28,807 nt of DNA from DAOQTX01 sp035340715 (GCA_035340715.1 DAOQTX010000038.1:1-28807); one strand, 5' to 3'. Positions 6,473-16,062 are shown, counted from the stretch's first letter. Notes: generated from the sequence alone by a model not told the origin. Translations and numbers: made by a program.

Positions 6473-8938
6473 CTAAAAACCCATATCTGGCATAGAATCA
6501 TCGCCTCCTTCTTGCATTCTTCTTCGATCACGGCCTTTTAGACCTTCGTTAATTTTATAGGTAATGTTTAAAGCAAAATTTCTCTCATCTCTATAGAATG
6601 TATTGTCGGAAGTAAATCCTCTTCCATTGGATTCTAAGCGGAATTGTCTTGAATCAAATAAATCTTGCACTTTGAAAGCTAAGATAATTTTGTCCTTTCG
6701 GAAAGACTTCTGTATTCCGATATCGGCAAAGTACATCGGTTTTATAAATCCTTGTTGTGTTTCGTTTTTGCCTCTGTAAAATCCGCTTATTTGGAGCGAA
6801 AAATCTTTTGGCAATTGAATCATGCTGTTGAAGCGTGTATTGAAGGAGATGTTTTCTTTCTGCTCACCAACATTGTTTGCATCATCAATGATGGAATTAT
6901 ATACACTTACACTTAGATTCATCATCAACCATTTTCCAGGTCGATAACCAAACGAACTCTCTAAGCCATAGGATTGTTCTTCTCCTAAGTTGGCAAATGT
7001 AGTAGTGGTGACACCACTCGAATCGATGCTTCTAAATCGAGTACTGGCATTATCTATATGTTTGTAGAACATTCCAACCTGGTAGTTTACTTTACTTAGA
7101 ATACGTATAAAGTTTAATTCAAAGTTGTTTACATATTCGGGCAATAAATATGGATTACCTGTACGGATATTTAAAGGATCAGAAGCATCTGGAAAAGGAT
7201 TTAATTGTCTTCCTCGTGGACGGCTTATTCTTCTACTATAACTCGTTTGTAAATCCATGCCTTGTTTTATCTTATAAGAGACAAAAGCAGAAGGAAAAAA
7301 ATCAAGATAGTCGTTTGTGTATGTAGAATCCAGGGTTACTTGCTTCACCTCTGTGGAAGTATGCTCTGCACGGATGCCAATTTTATATCCAAACTTACTT
7401 TTTAAAATAGATGTATTGCTTAGGCTCAAGTAAGCAGCGCCAACAGACTCTGCATAATTGAATTCATTGCTCAAATTTGAATTGAGCAAATAGCTCGATG
7501 AACTACTGTCAAAATCACTATAGGTATAGGGATTATTGTTGTCTTGTACACCAAATTTAATTCCACTTTCTAATTTGATCTCTGTTGAGATGTTCTTTGT
7601 GAAGTCCGACTTGATATTAAAATTGTAATTGTCGGATTTGTTAAACGATTTTTGTGATTCTATGAATGACTGTGTTTGTTGATCGTAAATAGAATAAAAC
7701 TGATCCAATATTTTATCTTCTTCTGAAGAGGAAGTGTTAAAGGAAATGTCACTATTCAATTCACTTTTACTATTTGGAAGTGAAAGCTTATGTCCCAGTT
7801 GAATGTCAAAATTTGAATGATCGTTTACGGAAGAATTATTCTGTTCATAATATTCATCCGTTATTCCTTCATTATTGAAATATTGGTTGTCTGCCTTTTC
7901 TTTTCTTTTCATTTCGAAAGTCGACAACATAAAAGAAGTCATAATCGTATTGTTGGCATTGATCTGATACTCTAATCCGGGTCTAATGGTTAATCCTTTA
8001 TGCAATGATCTGTTTTTTCCCAATTGCTTTAAAATACTGGTGTCGGCTAAGAAAGTAGTACGTTCCGTTTCCATTCCTCCAATGCCCCATTGCGATCGTG
8101 CATCAATGTTAAGATAGGTGCTCAGTTTATTTGAACGCCATCCTAAATTCAAAGTGCCGCTGTATTTATCAGTGGTTCCTATGTTGAAATTAACAGTTCC
8201 ATTTATTCCAGCTTCTTTTTCTTTTTTTAACACAATATTTATGATCCCTGCATTTCCTTCAGCATCAAATCTACTCGAAGGATTGGTCATAATCTCCACT
8301 TCCTTAATGGTTGAGGATGGAATTTGATCGAGAAGGGCAGAAGGGTCGGAAGTGGATAAGCCGGTCATACGTCCATCAATTAATACCGTAATGTTTCCAC
8401 TGCCTCTTAATTGTACTTTACCATCCATATCAACATTTACACTCGGATCATTTTTTAAAACATCTTTTGCATTTCCTCCTACAACTGTGATGTCCTTTTC
8501 TACATTAATTATTTTTTTATCTAATGTAAATTCAACCAAAGGTTTTTCATCTACAATTTGAACTTCATTAAGATTGTGCGCTCCGGATTTTAACAAAACA
8601 ATGCCAACATTATATTCAGGACTACGAGGTGAAATCATAAATGCTTCGCTTGTAAAGGATTCAAATCCTACAAAGGAGATTCTAAGAAAAAATCTTCCCA
8701 TGCTCACTTGGTTCATGATAAAGTTGCCCTTTGTATCGGTGATGATACCGGTGACTAAAGAAGTGTCTCTTACTCTAAATACACTTACACTAGCATACTC
8801 AATGGCTTCTTTGTTCTTTTCTGCTTTTACCACCCCCTTTATGATTCCATCTTTAAAGGATGAAAAATTAGGATTGTTTTGAGCAAAAGATGGAATGCTA
8901 ATACATAATAATAAGAATAGAGCAAATACTGATTTCAT
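6473..8938 (-). CDS. outer-membrane beta-barrel protein with carboxypeptidase-like N-domain (TonB-receptor type)
   Basis: An 821-residue outer-membrane protein. Residues 1-20 are a Sec signal peptide (MKSVFALFLLLCISIPSFAQ). A carboxypeptidase regulatory-like beta domain follows (about 33-115), then a plug-like domain (about 128-240) with LRGSGNITVLIDGR and EVEIMTNPSSRFDAEGNAG, then a long barrel of alternating strands. This is the layout of the Bacteroidota outer membrane beta-barrel family related to TonB-dependent receptors. The last residue is Phe, usual for outer-membrane barrels, after a Gly/Asp/Met-rich tail (EGGDDSMPDMGF). The substrate is unknown; no SusD-like lipoprotein is adjacent, so this is not a SusCD pair. 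The histidine kinase gene begins 53 bases downstream on the same strand and may be partly co-transcribed. Confidence 0.85.
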   Translation of the reverse strand: MKSVFALFLLLCISIPSFAQNNPNFSSFKDGIIKGVVKAEKNKEAIEYASVSVFRVRDTSLVTGIITDTKGNFIMNQVSMGRFFLRISFVGFESFTSEAFMISPRSPEYNVGIVLLKSGAHNLNEVQIVDEKPLVEFTLDKKIINVEKDITVVGGNAKDVLKNDPSVNVDMDGKVQLRGSGNITVLIDGRMTGLSTSDPSALLDQIPSSTIKEVEIMTNPSSRFDAEGNAGIINIVLKKEKEAGINGTVNFNIGTTDKYSGTLNLGWRSNKLSTYLNIDARSQWGIGGMETERTTFLADTSILKQLGKNRSLHKGLTIRPGLEYQINANNTIMTSFMLSTFEMKRKEKADNQYFNNEGITDEYYEQNNSSVNDHSNFDIQLGHKLSLPNSKSELNSDISFNTSSSEEDKILDQFYSIYDQQTQSFIESQKSFNKSDNYNFNIKSDFTKNISTEIKLESGIKFGVQDNNNPYTYSDFDSSSSSYLLNSNLSNEFNYAESVGAAYLSLSNTSILKSKFGYKIGIRAEHTSTEVKQVTLDSTYTNDYLDFFPSAFVSYKIKQGMDLQTSYSRRISRPRGRQLNPFPDASDPLNIRTGNPYLLPEYVNNFELNFIRILSKVNYQVGMFYKHIDNASTRFRSIDSSGVTTTTFANLGEEQSYGLESSFGYRPGKWLMMNLSVSVYNSIIDDANNVGEQKENISFNTRFNSMIQLPKDFSLQISGFYRGKNETQQGFIKPMYFADIGIQKSFRKDKIILAFKVQDLFDSRQFRLESNGRGFTSDNTFYRDERNFALNITYKINEGLKGRDRRRMQEGGDDSMPDMGF

Positions 8939-9012
8939 TTTTAAGGGTTCGTGGTCTTAGTTTGTTGCTATTATGATGGGTTGACTATTTTTTGCTCTTT
9001 TAGTTTAATGCG

Positions 9013-11544
9013 TTAAAATTTAACCATCATCCTTAGATTCAATTGTCTACCCGTTAAATAATTCGGGACCGCATATTGTCTGCCACTGATATCCTTAATC
9101 CAATTATAACTTACGGTATTATTGGCCTGGAGCAGGTTAAAGACTTCCATAGAAATCCACATACTTTTAATCCATTGAAGGGCTTTGAATCTTGCAGGTC
9201 GATTATACTCCGAATCAATCAGCTGATATAGAAATCCAATATCCACTCTTCGGTAGGGAGGATATTTAAAAATGTCCTTGTATCGCTCTTCACCGGGAGG
9301 ACCAAAAGGCAAGCCGGTTCCATAGACTAAGGTCATGTTCATTTTAAAATTAGGTGCAGAAGGCAAATAGTCTTGAAAGAATAAACTGAAAGTTGCGCGC
9401 TGATCGGTAGGGCGGCTAATGTTTCCAGGAATTACTAGCTGACTGTCTACTGCAAGAGTATTATTTGATACCCCGGGTACAATCAACTCTCCATCTGAAT
9501 TAAAATATTGATAATAATCATCATTGGCGATATCTTCTTTTGTACTTAAGAAAGATAAACTTGCCCAACTTTCAACCCCTTGAACAAACTCTCCATTTAT
9601 TCTTAAATCAAGACCTGTTGCATAACCTTTTGATTCGTTATTAGCATAATACCTGATTCTTAAATTGTCAAACTTATAAGGAACTAAGTCATCCAATATT
9701 TTATAATAGGCTTCACTTACAAATTTAAACTCGCGTCCCCATCCAAGAAAAGTATAATCCATTCCGGCAATAAAGTGAATGGACTTTTGTGCTCTTAACT
9801 TTGGATTAATTTGCCCGTCATACCCAATCATTTCTTTAAAGAAAGGTGGCTGATAATAAATACCGGTACTGAATTTAAGCGTGAAATTTTTTAGAGCGGG
9901 CGGATCATAATAAACCGAGAAACGTGGACTGACGATGGTTTGTTTGTTTATATCGTAATGATTGAGACGAATGCCATAATTGAAACGAATATTTTCGTTC
10001 CATGATGGAAGCGCCACATCATTGAGGAAGAACATATAACGCTTACCTTTTAATGTATCGTTGGTAATTACGACATTATTCAAATTGATTTGATCGCTTG
10101 GATCAATGGGAACGGAGAAACCGGAACTGTCGATATAATTCCATTGCCAGAGTTCACTTTTGAATGTTTCCATTTGAAAACGGGCACCCCAAGTAATTTT
10201 GTGACGTTCTTTAGTATAATATCCTTTGTGTTCAATATTGAAAACTTGTGCATCTAAATAATTTCTGGCATGATCGATATAGGTTCCAACGCCAAGATTG
10301 GCAGCAGTTTCACCAAATGCATCCGAACCTAAATCTCTTTCCAATTCATCTAAAAAATATTGCCCTTGAATGGTAAAGGCTTCATCTTCAAAAGTGCTAA
10401 AGGCTGAGCCAATGAATTTCAATTTTAAATTCTTGTTCGGGTCATAGTCATAACTAATTGCACCCACATAAGTGTTGAACTCATCTAATTCCTGGCCATC
10501 AAAAAATATGGTCAGTCTCAAAGCCTGGTTAATGGTTCCGAAATCGGTTTCTCTGGTACTGGGTATTATGTTATACGTAGTATGAGCATAGTTACCCAAA
10601 AAAGAAAGACTGTGTTTTTCGTTGAGCTTGTATGTGATCAATGTTTGTATATCGGCAGAAGAAGGTTTGTAATCACCTTTTGTATCTAAAGTGCCGAGTA
10701 AATAGTTGGTGCTTTTATATCGCGCCCCTAGTAAATAACTTATTTTTTTATTTGAATGAATGCCTTCAATATGTGCATTGCCTCCTAATAGAGAGGCGCT
10801 AAATCCACCTTTAAACTTCTCCGGTGCCCGGTATTTAATATCCAGTACAGACGACATTTTATCGCCATAGATTGCACTAAAACCTCCTGCCGAAAATTCT
10901 ATTTTATCTACCAGATCTCCATTGATAAAACTCAATCCTTCTTGTTGTCCTTGTCGAACCAGGAACGGACGATAGATTTCTATATCATTTACATAAACAA
11001 GGTTCTCATCGTAGTTTCCTCCTCGAACTGAATAAGAGGAACTCAGCTCATTATTTGAAACCACTCCACTAAATGTTTTGAGAACCGCTTCAAAAGAACC
11101 AGAAGCATTAGGCAGTGCTTCAAATGATTTTGGATTAATGGGTGTGATAAACTCAGAGGTTCTTTGCTTGTCTTCAATATTGACTACTGGTAAAGAGGTA
11201 CTGGATGCTTTTAAAACGATAGTTCCCAATTCTTCAATCTGTCCCGGCAAGAGTTTATAACTTCGTTCCGTATTTTCGAACCCAACTGCACTGATAATAA
11301 TATTCGTGGTTTTCAGCGCAGGAATTTTTAATTCAAAATATCCTTTTTCGTTCGTGCTTGTACCACCGGGTTCATTTTTAATGGCTATGTTAACTCCAAA
11401 AAGAGCAATACCTTTTTCATTCACCAAAGTGCCTTTGAGATAAGCTACTTTATCGGTTTGTGCGTATGAACTGCTGAAAGATAATAGGACAATGGCAAAT
11501 AGCAAAACAAAACGCAAAGTGAAGATGATAGGTTTCCGCAGCAT
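9013..11544 (-). CDS. TonB-dependent receptor with carboxypeptidase-like N-domain
   Basis: An 843-residue outer-membrane receptor. Order: signal peptide (1-29, ending SSSYAQ), carboxypeptidase regulatory-like domain (about 33-113), plug (about 130-235) with SSSYSVRGGNYDENLVYVND and VDKIEFSAGGFSAIYGDKMS, and a C-terminal 22-strand-type barrel ending LNLRMMVKF with the terminal Phe expected for barrel insertion. No TonB box could be picked out with certainty. It lies 5 bases downstream of a small exported protein that shares the carboxypeptidase-like domain, so the two are one operon. Transported ligand unknown; no siderophore, cobalamin or SusD gene nearby helps. It is not closely similar to the 821-residue barrel downstream beyond the shared architecture. 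Confidence 0.88.
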   Translation of the reverse strand: MLRKPIIFTLRFVLLFAIVLLSFSSSYAQTDKVAYLKGTLVNEKGIALFGVNIAIKNEPGGTSTNEKGYFELKIPALKTTNIIISAVGFENTERSYKLLPGQIEELGTIVLKASSTSLPVVNIEDKQRTSEFITPINPKSFEALPNASGSFEAVLKTFSGVVSNNELSSSYSVRGGNYDENLVYVNDIEIYRPFLVRQGQQEGLSFINGDLVDKIEFSAGGFSAIYGDKMSSVLDIKYRAPEKFKGGFSASLLGGNAHIEGIHSNKKISYLLGARYKSTNYLLGTLDTKGDYKPSSADIQTLITYKLNEKHSLSFLGNYAHTTYNIIPSTRETDFGTINQALRLTIFFDGQELDEFNTYVGAISYDYDPNKNLKLKFIGSAFSTFEDEAFTIQGQYFLDELERDLGSDAFGETAANLGVGTYIDHARNYLDAQVFNIEHKGYYTKERHKITWGARFQMETFKSELWQWNYIDSSGFSVPIDPSDQINLNNVVITNDTLKGKRYMFFLNDVALPSWNENIRFNYGIRLNHYDINKQTIVSPRFSVYYDPPALKNFTLKFSTGIYYQPPFFKEMIGYDGQINPKLRAQKSIHFIAGMDYTFLGWGREFKFVSEAYYKILDDLVPYKFDNLRIRYYANNESKGYATGLDLRINGEFVQGVESWASLSFLSTKEDIANDDYYQYFNSDGELIVPGVSNNTLAVDSQLVIPGNISRPTDQRATFSLFFQDYLPSAPNFKMNMTLVYGTGLPFGPPGEERYKDIFKYPPYRRVDIGFLYQLIDSEYNRPARFKALQWIKSMWISMEVFNLLQANNTVSYNWIKDISGRQYAVPNYLTGRQLNLRMMVKF

Positions 11545-11549
11545 AAAAA

Positions 11550-12188
11550 TTACTCAGTGTCTTTGCGTTTGAATTTACCCTCACGCCACGCTTCAATAAA
11601 TTTTGCCCAAGCAATAGGGTTCAACAAATTATTGACCGGATATTGTCCTGCAGTGTACAATTGACTTTGTCGGTTTTGCATTAAGTTTCTAAAATTCATA
11701 CTACCATCCATACCCATAGGATATAATTCTTCTTTAGCCTGAGCTAAAGCAAGATTTTTTTCAGCCCTTTTCAAGTCATCATTGGGCAATTGCAAGGCCA
11801 CAAATGCTTGCTTGAATTGTTCTTTGGTAGGCCAGGGGAGAATCAAGGCTTCGGGTAATAAAATTGTATCTCGATAGAGCACTTGTATAAGTGAATATCG
11901 ATCGGCAGGCAGTGAATCTGGAATGATGAATTCGGTTCGTTTGTAGCCAACGTTACTAAACAATATAGTGTCACCTTTTGCCGCTACAAAAGAGAAAAAT
12001 CCGTAAAAGTCGGACATGGTTCCACGAAAAGTATTTTTAATAATGATGTTGGTATAGGGAACCGGCATCAAACTATCACCCGTTACAACCACTCCGCTAA
12101 ACTGCAACAACTCGCTTTCATCTTTTTGGGCGAGCGAAAAGGAGAAATGAAAAGAGAGCAGAATAAAAATGAAAACAGATTTTTTCAT
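11550..12188 (-). CDS. exported carboxypeptidase-like regulatory domain protein
   Basis: A 212-residue exported protein: signal peptide (1-20, MKKSVFIFILLSFHFSFSLA), a carboxypeptidase regulatory-like/SusC N-domain-type beta sandwich (about 27-105) with the typical GDSLMPVPYTNIIIKNTFRG and a GFFSF strand, then a C-terminal region of about 105 residues (LPWPTKEQFKQAFVALQLPN and a mixed-charge helix) that I do not recognise. It is the first gene of an operon with the TonB-dependent receptor (5-base gap), which has the same N-terminal domain type. A periplasmic accessory or scaffold role for that receptor is a guess from context. A CATATTTG a few bases before the start codon resembles a -7 box (7 of 8) and would imply an almost leaderless message. 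Confidence 0.8.
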   Translation of the reverse strand: MKKSVFIFILLSFHFSFSLAQKDESELLQFSGVVVTGDSLMPVPYTNIIIKNTFRGTMSDFYGFFSFVAAKGDTILFSNVGYKRTEFIIPDSLPADRYSLIQVLYRDTILLPEALILPWPTKEQFKQAFVALQLPNDDLKRAEKNLALAQAKEELYPMGMDGSMNFRNLMQNRQSQLYTAGQYPVNNLLNPIAWAKFIEAWREGKFKRKDTE

Positions 12189-12313
12189 AGATGAGCAAAT
12201 ATGAGAAATTTATATTAAAGCATACCTCAAAAGGAACTTCTGAGTAAACAACGAACAGGGCTGTTCTTTATTTCTTTTTTATGCCAAATCCGATCAATTG
12301 CTGCTCGGAAAAA

Positions 12314-14008
12314 TTACCATCTTTTACCTGATCTTTCTTTACCTGACCTTTCTTTGCCTTTCTTCTTTTTTCCTTTGCTGCTTTTACTTCCGCGGTTTCC
12401 ATCTTTTCTGTCATTGGCAGGTTCAACTTTAACCATTCGTCCTCGATGAGAAACTTTCTTAAAGCTCTCTAAAAATGAGTCTGATATTTCGCCATCTATT
12501 TCAATGAAAGAGAAGCTATGGTTGATGTCCAACTTACCAATCATTGAACTTTCAATATTGGCAGCATTGCATACAAATCGCAGCAAATGTCCTTTGTCCA
12601 TGCCATCCATTCTACCTACACTAACAAAGAAACGCTCGAAGTTGCCTCGTTTGTTGCTTTCTCTTCGTTTGCTCACCTGATCTACTGTAAGATCAGCTGA
12701 ATTTTTATAATACATCAAAAAGCGGTTGAATTCATCGGATACAAAACGCTTGATCAATTCCTCTTTACTGATATCGTTCAGCATGCTGTAGATTTGCGGC
12801 AAATAAGGCTCAATTTCTTTTTCATTTACTTCAACATCATGAATCTTTTCAATCAATGAAAAGAGCTGTTTTTCACAAACTTCGAATCCACTTGGCAAAA
12901 CACCTTGTTGAAACTTCTTGCCAATTATTTTTTCCAATTCCTTGATTCGATAAACTTCTTTGAGATTAATAATGCTCACTGAAATACCGAATTTTCCTGC
13001 TCGTGCAGTTCTTCCACTTCGGTGAGTATAATTTTCAGGTTCATCGGGTAAGTTGTAGTGAATAACATGCGTTATATCATCCACATCAATTCCTCTGGCA
13101 GCAACATCTGTAGCAACCAACATTTGGAGTTGTCGGCTTCTGAACTTGTTCATTACAATGTCTCTTTGTTGCTGCGACAAGTCGCCATGCAAAGCATCTG
13201 AATTATAACCATCGCGAATCAGTTTATCGGCTACTTCACGGGTTTCTGCTCGGGTTCGACAAAATATGATTCCAAAAAAACTAGGGTTAAAATCAACCAC
13301 ACGCTTTAATGCTTCATATCTATGTTTTGAATGCACCGTATAATAAATGTGGTCAATATTTCCGGCTCCTTGATTTCGACCGCCAACAGAAATTTGTTCC
13401 GGATTTTGCATATAGTTAACCGCAATTCTCTCCACTTCTTTTGGCATGGTGGCCGAAAAGAGGTAAGTGAATTTATCTTCCGGAACATTCGATAAAATTC
13501 GATCAATATCTTCTTTAAAACCCATGTTGAGCATTTCATCCGCTTCATCCAAAACCAAGTAACGAACATCATTTAACTTAATAGCTTTTCTGGAAATAAG
13601 ATCAATCAATCGTCCGGGTGTACTCACAACTATTTGCGCATTTCTTTTCAATGCACTTATTTGATTTTGAATACTTGCACCTCCATAGACGGGTACAGGT
13701 GTTATTTTTGGTAAAAACTTAGAGAATACATTTAAGTCATTACAAATTTGAAGACAGAGTTCACGTGTTGGACAAAGAATCAATGCTTGGGGAGTTTTTA
13801 ACTCCGGATCAATCATTTGTAAAATAGGTAATCCAAAAGCTGCGGTTTTGCCTGTTCCTGTTTGTGCTAGGGCAACGATGTCGCTTTGTTGGCTTAATAT
13901 TGTAGGAATAGCTTCCGTTTGAATAGCAGTAGGTTTTGTAAAGCCCAATTCTGCAACAGCCTGAGTAAGAGAACTGCTCAGTCCCAGACCGGCAAATGCT
14001 TCGTTCAT
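12314..14008 (-). CDS. deaD: DEAD-box ATP-dependent RNA helicase with DbpA-type RNA-binding domain
   Basis: A 564-residue RNA helicase. RecA-like domain 1 has the Q motif (F23 to Q30), Walker A AQTGTGKT (48-55), DEAD (154-157) and SAT (185-187). Domain 2 has DVAARGID (301-308) and HRSGRTARAG (329-338). A C-terminal DbpA/CsdA-like RNA-recognition domain lies at about 456-530 (RFFVSVGRMDGMDKGHL). The basic tail is Lys/Gly/Ser-rich with a tandem KERSG repeat, probably for nonspecific RNA binding. DeaD/CshA-type helicases act in ribosome assembly, RNA decay and cold adaptation; deaD is the nearest symbol but orthology is not proven. A good promoter lies at 14075-14106, giving a leader of about 60 bases, as often seen in cold-induced helicases. 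The Bacteroidota-style gene ends 126 bases before the next minus-strand gene; no convincing terminator was found. Confidence 0.93.
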   Translation of the reverse strand: MNEAFAGLGLSSSLTQAVAELGFTKPTAIQTEAIPTILSQQSDIVALAQTGTGKTAAFGLPILQMIDPELKTPQALILCPTRELCLQICNDLNVFSKFLPKITPVPVYGGASIQNQISALKRNAQIVVSTPGRLIDLISRKAIKLNDVRYLVLDEADEMLNMGFKEDIDRILSNVPEDKFTYLFSATMPKEVERIAVNYMQNPEQISVGGRNQGAGNIDHIYYTVHSKHRYEALKRVVDFNPSFFGIIFCRTRAETREVADKLIRDGYNSDALHGDLSQQQRDIVMNKFRSRQLQMLVATDVAARGIDVDDITHVIHYNLPDEPENYTHRSGRTARAGKFGISVSIINLKEVYRIKELEKIIGKKFQQGVLPSGFEVCEKQLFSLIEKIHDVEVNEKEIEPYLPQIYSMLNDISKEELIKRFVSDEFNRFLMYYKNSADLTVDQVSKRRESNKRGNFERFFVSVGRMDGMDKGHLLRFVCNAANIESSMIGKLDINHSFSFIEIDGEISDSFLESFKKVSHRGRMVKVEPANDRKDGNRGSKSSKGKKKKGKERSGKERSGKRW

Positions 14009-14074
14009 GATAGTTTAATTAAGGATTTCGGGAAAATAAGTCAGCGAAATCTGATTTTTTCAATTTTGTGAGTG

Positions 14075-14106
14075 CAAAGGTACTTCTATTTTTCGAGGCA
14101 ATGCAA
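14075..14106 (-). promoter_or_regulatory. Bacteroidota-type promoter of the helicase gene
   Basis: On the minus strand TTG (14106-14104), a 21-base spacer and TACCTTTG (14082-14075) fit TTG-N(17-23)-TAnnTTTG exactly. The start point would be near 14068, leaving a leader of about 60 bases before the ATG at 14008. The -33 element lies close to the -7 box of the divergent gene, so the two promoters overlap. Confidence 0.65.
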
Positions 14107-14117
14107 AATCTTTGAAA

Positions 14118-14125
14118 TATATTTG
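14118..14125 (+). promoter_or_regulatory. -7 element of the DinB-like gene
   Basis: TATATTTG matches TAnnTTTG exactly. The best -33 candidate is only TTC at 14092-14094 (spacer 23), so the promoter is incomplete or weak. Transcription would begin near 14132, about 40 bases before the ATG at 14174. Confidence 0.4.
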
Positions 14126-14173
14126 TTTGAGACTGAATGAGTAAGAGCGTTTTCAAACATAATTAATATAGGT

Positions 14174-14650
14174 ATGAATTTATCATTGGAATTATCAAAA
14201 CATATAAAACACGTCTATTTTGGTGGAAATTGGACTGGTGTGAGTTTAAAAGAACTACTGGAGGATGTAAATTTGGATATGGCAAACAGAACTTTCGGCA
14301 CATTGAATACGATCAATGTATTGCTTCATCACATGCATTATTATGTACGTATTCAGTTGAAAGTGATGAATGGAGCTAAACTCAATGGAAGCGATAAAGA
14401 TAGTTTTGAATGTACCCCGATGAAAAGGGAAGAGGATTGGATGAAATTTAAGGAATTGGTTTTTTCTGAAGCTGAACTTTTTTGCAAATCTTTGGTCGAA
14501 CTTCCAAATGAGCGTTTGGCTGAAACGTTTGTAGATGAAAAATACGGCACTTACTATCGAAACATACAAGGTAACTTAGAACATCTTCATTATCATTTGG
14601 GACAAATTTCTTTGTTAAAGAAATTAATTCAATCCGCTTCAGGATCTTAG
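14174..14650 (+). CDS. DinB-like four-helix bundle protein
   Basis: A 158-residue all-helical cytoplasmic protein with the signature of the DinB/YfiT-like metalloenzyme superfamily. A histidine cluster in helix 2 (VLLHHMHYY, His52/53/55) and a second in the last helix (NLEHLHYHLGQI, His137/139/141) give the H...HxxxH set that binds a divalent metal in family members. Some members are thiol (mycothiol, bacillithiol) transferases, but most are uncharacterised; the substrate is unknown here. The start follows a TATATTTG -7 box. Its last three bases overlap the 3' end of the convergent T9SS-cargo gene (stop codons at 14648-14650 and 14649-14647), so there is no room for a terminator between them. 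Confidence 0.78.
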   Translation: MNLSLELSKHIKHVYFGGNWTGVSLKELLEDVNLDMANRTFGTLNTINVLLHHMHYYVRIQLKVMNGAKLNGSDKDSFECTPMKREEDWMKFKELVFSEAELFCKSLVELPNERLAETFVDEKYGTYYRNIQGNLEHLHYHLGQISLLKKLIQSASGS

Positions 14651-16062
14651 TACTTAATCAACTTCACCATTTGAGAAAAAGAAGAATGCTCAAATTTCAA
14701 TAGATACATTCCGGGTGAGAGCGTAGTGGTTTCAAGTTCAACATTAGAATCTACAATAGTTTGCTCCATCAATAGCTGCCCATTCATTGAATATAATGTT
14801 GCTTTTATCTCTTTAATTCCAGAAGGTAATTGAATAGAGATTTTCTCTTTAAAAGGATTTGGATAAACATAAACTGGATTGGTATTTATCTCATGAACAC
14901 TTGCCACTGTTCCGGATTCGACCAGATGTCCGCTAAGATTGTTACCTTCAGACATAACAAATTGGTGAACGCTGCTAAAAGTATTTGATAAATAATTGTA
15001 TTTAAAAACAGCTCCGGTGTTGCTTACCGGCCCTGAGGATAAGGTGCCATATAAGTTATTATCGCTGCCTTTTAGTAGAGAACCCCAAGGTATGAATCCA
15101 TCAGTTATGAAATTAAATGAATATACGTTTGCTGCCATTCCTGTTAACAGATCGTATTCAAAAATAATTCCTCCAGAAGCAGTAGCAGAAGAACACATTC
15201 CATAAAGTTTAGTAGGAGTAACCTGTATAAGCGAGTTCCACGGATTGTTTCCGTTCGTTCCATTAAAGTCAAATATTTTTGTAAATATTCCGGTAGAAAG
15301 CTGAAGCTTAAAAAATACCCCTTTGTTATTCGATCCACCATCATAAGTCATTCCATATAAAAATCCATCCGTGGCTTCAAGCAATGAACCATAAGGAGTT
15401 CCTCCATTGATCCCATTGAAGTCATGTAATTTTGTGAATGTATTGTTCGATGGATCAAAACTAAAGATAGTGCCTTCGCCATTCGCTCCGCCATAAGCCG
15501 CCATTCCATATAATTTACCATTGCTAGCTTCTAAAAGTTTATCGGTTATACTTCCTCCATCACTGAGTTGGTTTAACCCATATAAGATAGAATACACATG
15601 CGTGTTCGGATTTAATCTGAAAATAATTCCACCACCACCAGTGCCGCCTCCATACGTAGAACCATACAACATCCCATTGGCCGCTTTGATCATAGTTCCC
15701 CAAGGGTAACCACCATTTAAATTGTCAAAGTCTAATATTTTTGAAAATGTTGAATTCGAAGGATTAAATACATAAAGAATTCCTGCATTGTGCGCTCCGC
15801 CAAACTGACACATACCGTATAAATTTCCGTTATTAGCCAAACACAAGGAACTGCGAGGAACAGAGCCATTAATAGAATCGAAGGAATGCACAACACTGAA
15901 GTTCGTACCATCTCCATTTACTTTAAAAATACTTCCTTTATTAAAAGCTCCACCTGCAGATGCTACTCCCCATAAGACCGGAACCTGAGCAATTGAAACC
16001 GATGAGAAAATAAAAAATAAGCAAAACAACGTTATCTGCTTTAGTTGTCTAATTTTTTTCAT
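14647..16062 (-). CDS. T9SS-secreted GloVer-type tandem-repeat protein
   Basis: A 471-residue secreted or surface protein. After a signal peptide (about 1-25) come about seven repeats of roughly 47 residues (28-385) of the beta-propeller-like kind NCBI names GloVer. Each has a core like G-x-LYGM-x4-GG-x3-G-x-[IF]-[FI]-x-[FL] followed by DFNGxNGGxPxGSL. The C-terminal 80 residues (VYVYPNPFKEKISIQLPSG to VKLIKY) form a T9SS type A sorting domain with the diagnostic YPNP and a MYLLKF strand near the end, so the protein should cross the outer membrane by type IX secretion. Function is unknown; the repeats suggest a binding or adhesion surface. It lies 19 bases after a second T9SS cargo gene and is probably co-transcribed with it. 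Confidence 0.85.
   Translation of the reverse strand: MKKIRQLKQITLFCLFFIFSSVSIAQVPVLWGVASAGGAFNKGSIFKVNGDGTNFSVVHSFDSINGSVPRSSLCLANNGNLYGMCQFGGAHNAGILYVFNPSNSTFSKILDFDNLNGGYPWGTMIKAANGMLYGSTYGGGTGGGGIIFRLNPNTHVYSILYGLNQLSDGGSITDKLLEASNGKLYGMAAYGGANGEGTIFSFDPSNNTFTKLHDFNGINGGTPYGSLLEATDGFLYGMTYDGGSNNKGVFFKLQLSTGIFTKIFDFNGTNGNNPWNSLIQVTPTKLYGMCSSATASGGIIFEYDLLTGMAANVYSFNFITDGFIPWGSLLKGSDNNLYGTLSSGPVSNTGAVFKYNYLSNTFSSVHQFVMSEGNNLSGHLVESGTVASVHEINTNPVYVYPNPFKEKISIQLPSGIKEIKATLYSMNGQLLMEQTIVDSNVELETTTLSPGMYLLKFEHSSFSQMVKLIKY

Noticed and set aside
6473..11544. Recent duplication of the two outer-membrane barrel genes
   Set aside because: They share domain order only; plug and barrel sequences differ widely and belong to different subfamilies.
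12253..12266. Possible terminator: GAACAG-GG-CTGTTC followed by a T-rich stretch
   Set aside because: The loop is too short for a full stem, and the T-rich side faces the plus strand, where no gene ends. For the minus-strand helicase there is no U-tract in the right direction.
14647..14650. Overlap of convergent stop codons as a sign of misassembly
   Set aside because: Both proteins end naturally, with a complete T9SS domain and a complete DinB-like last helix, so the overlap is just tight packing.
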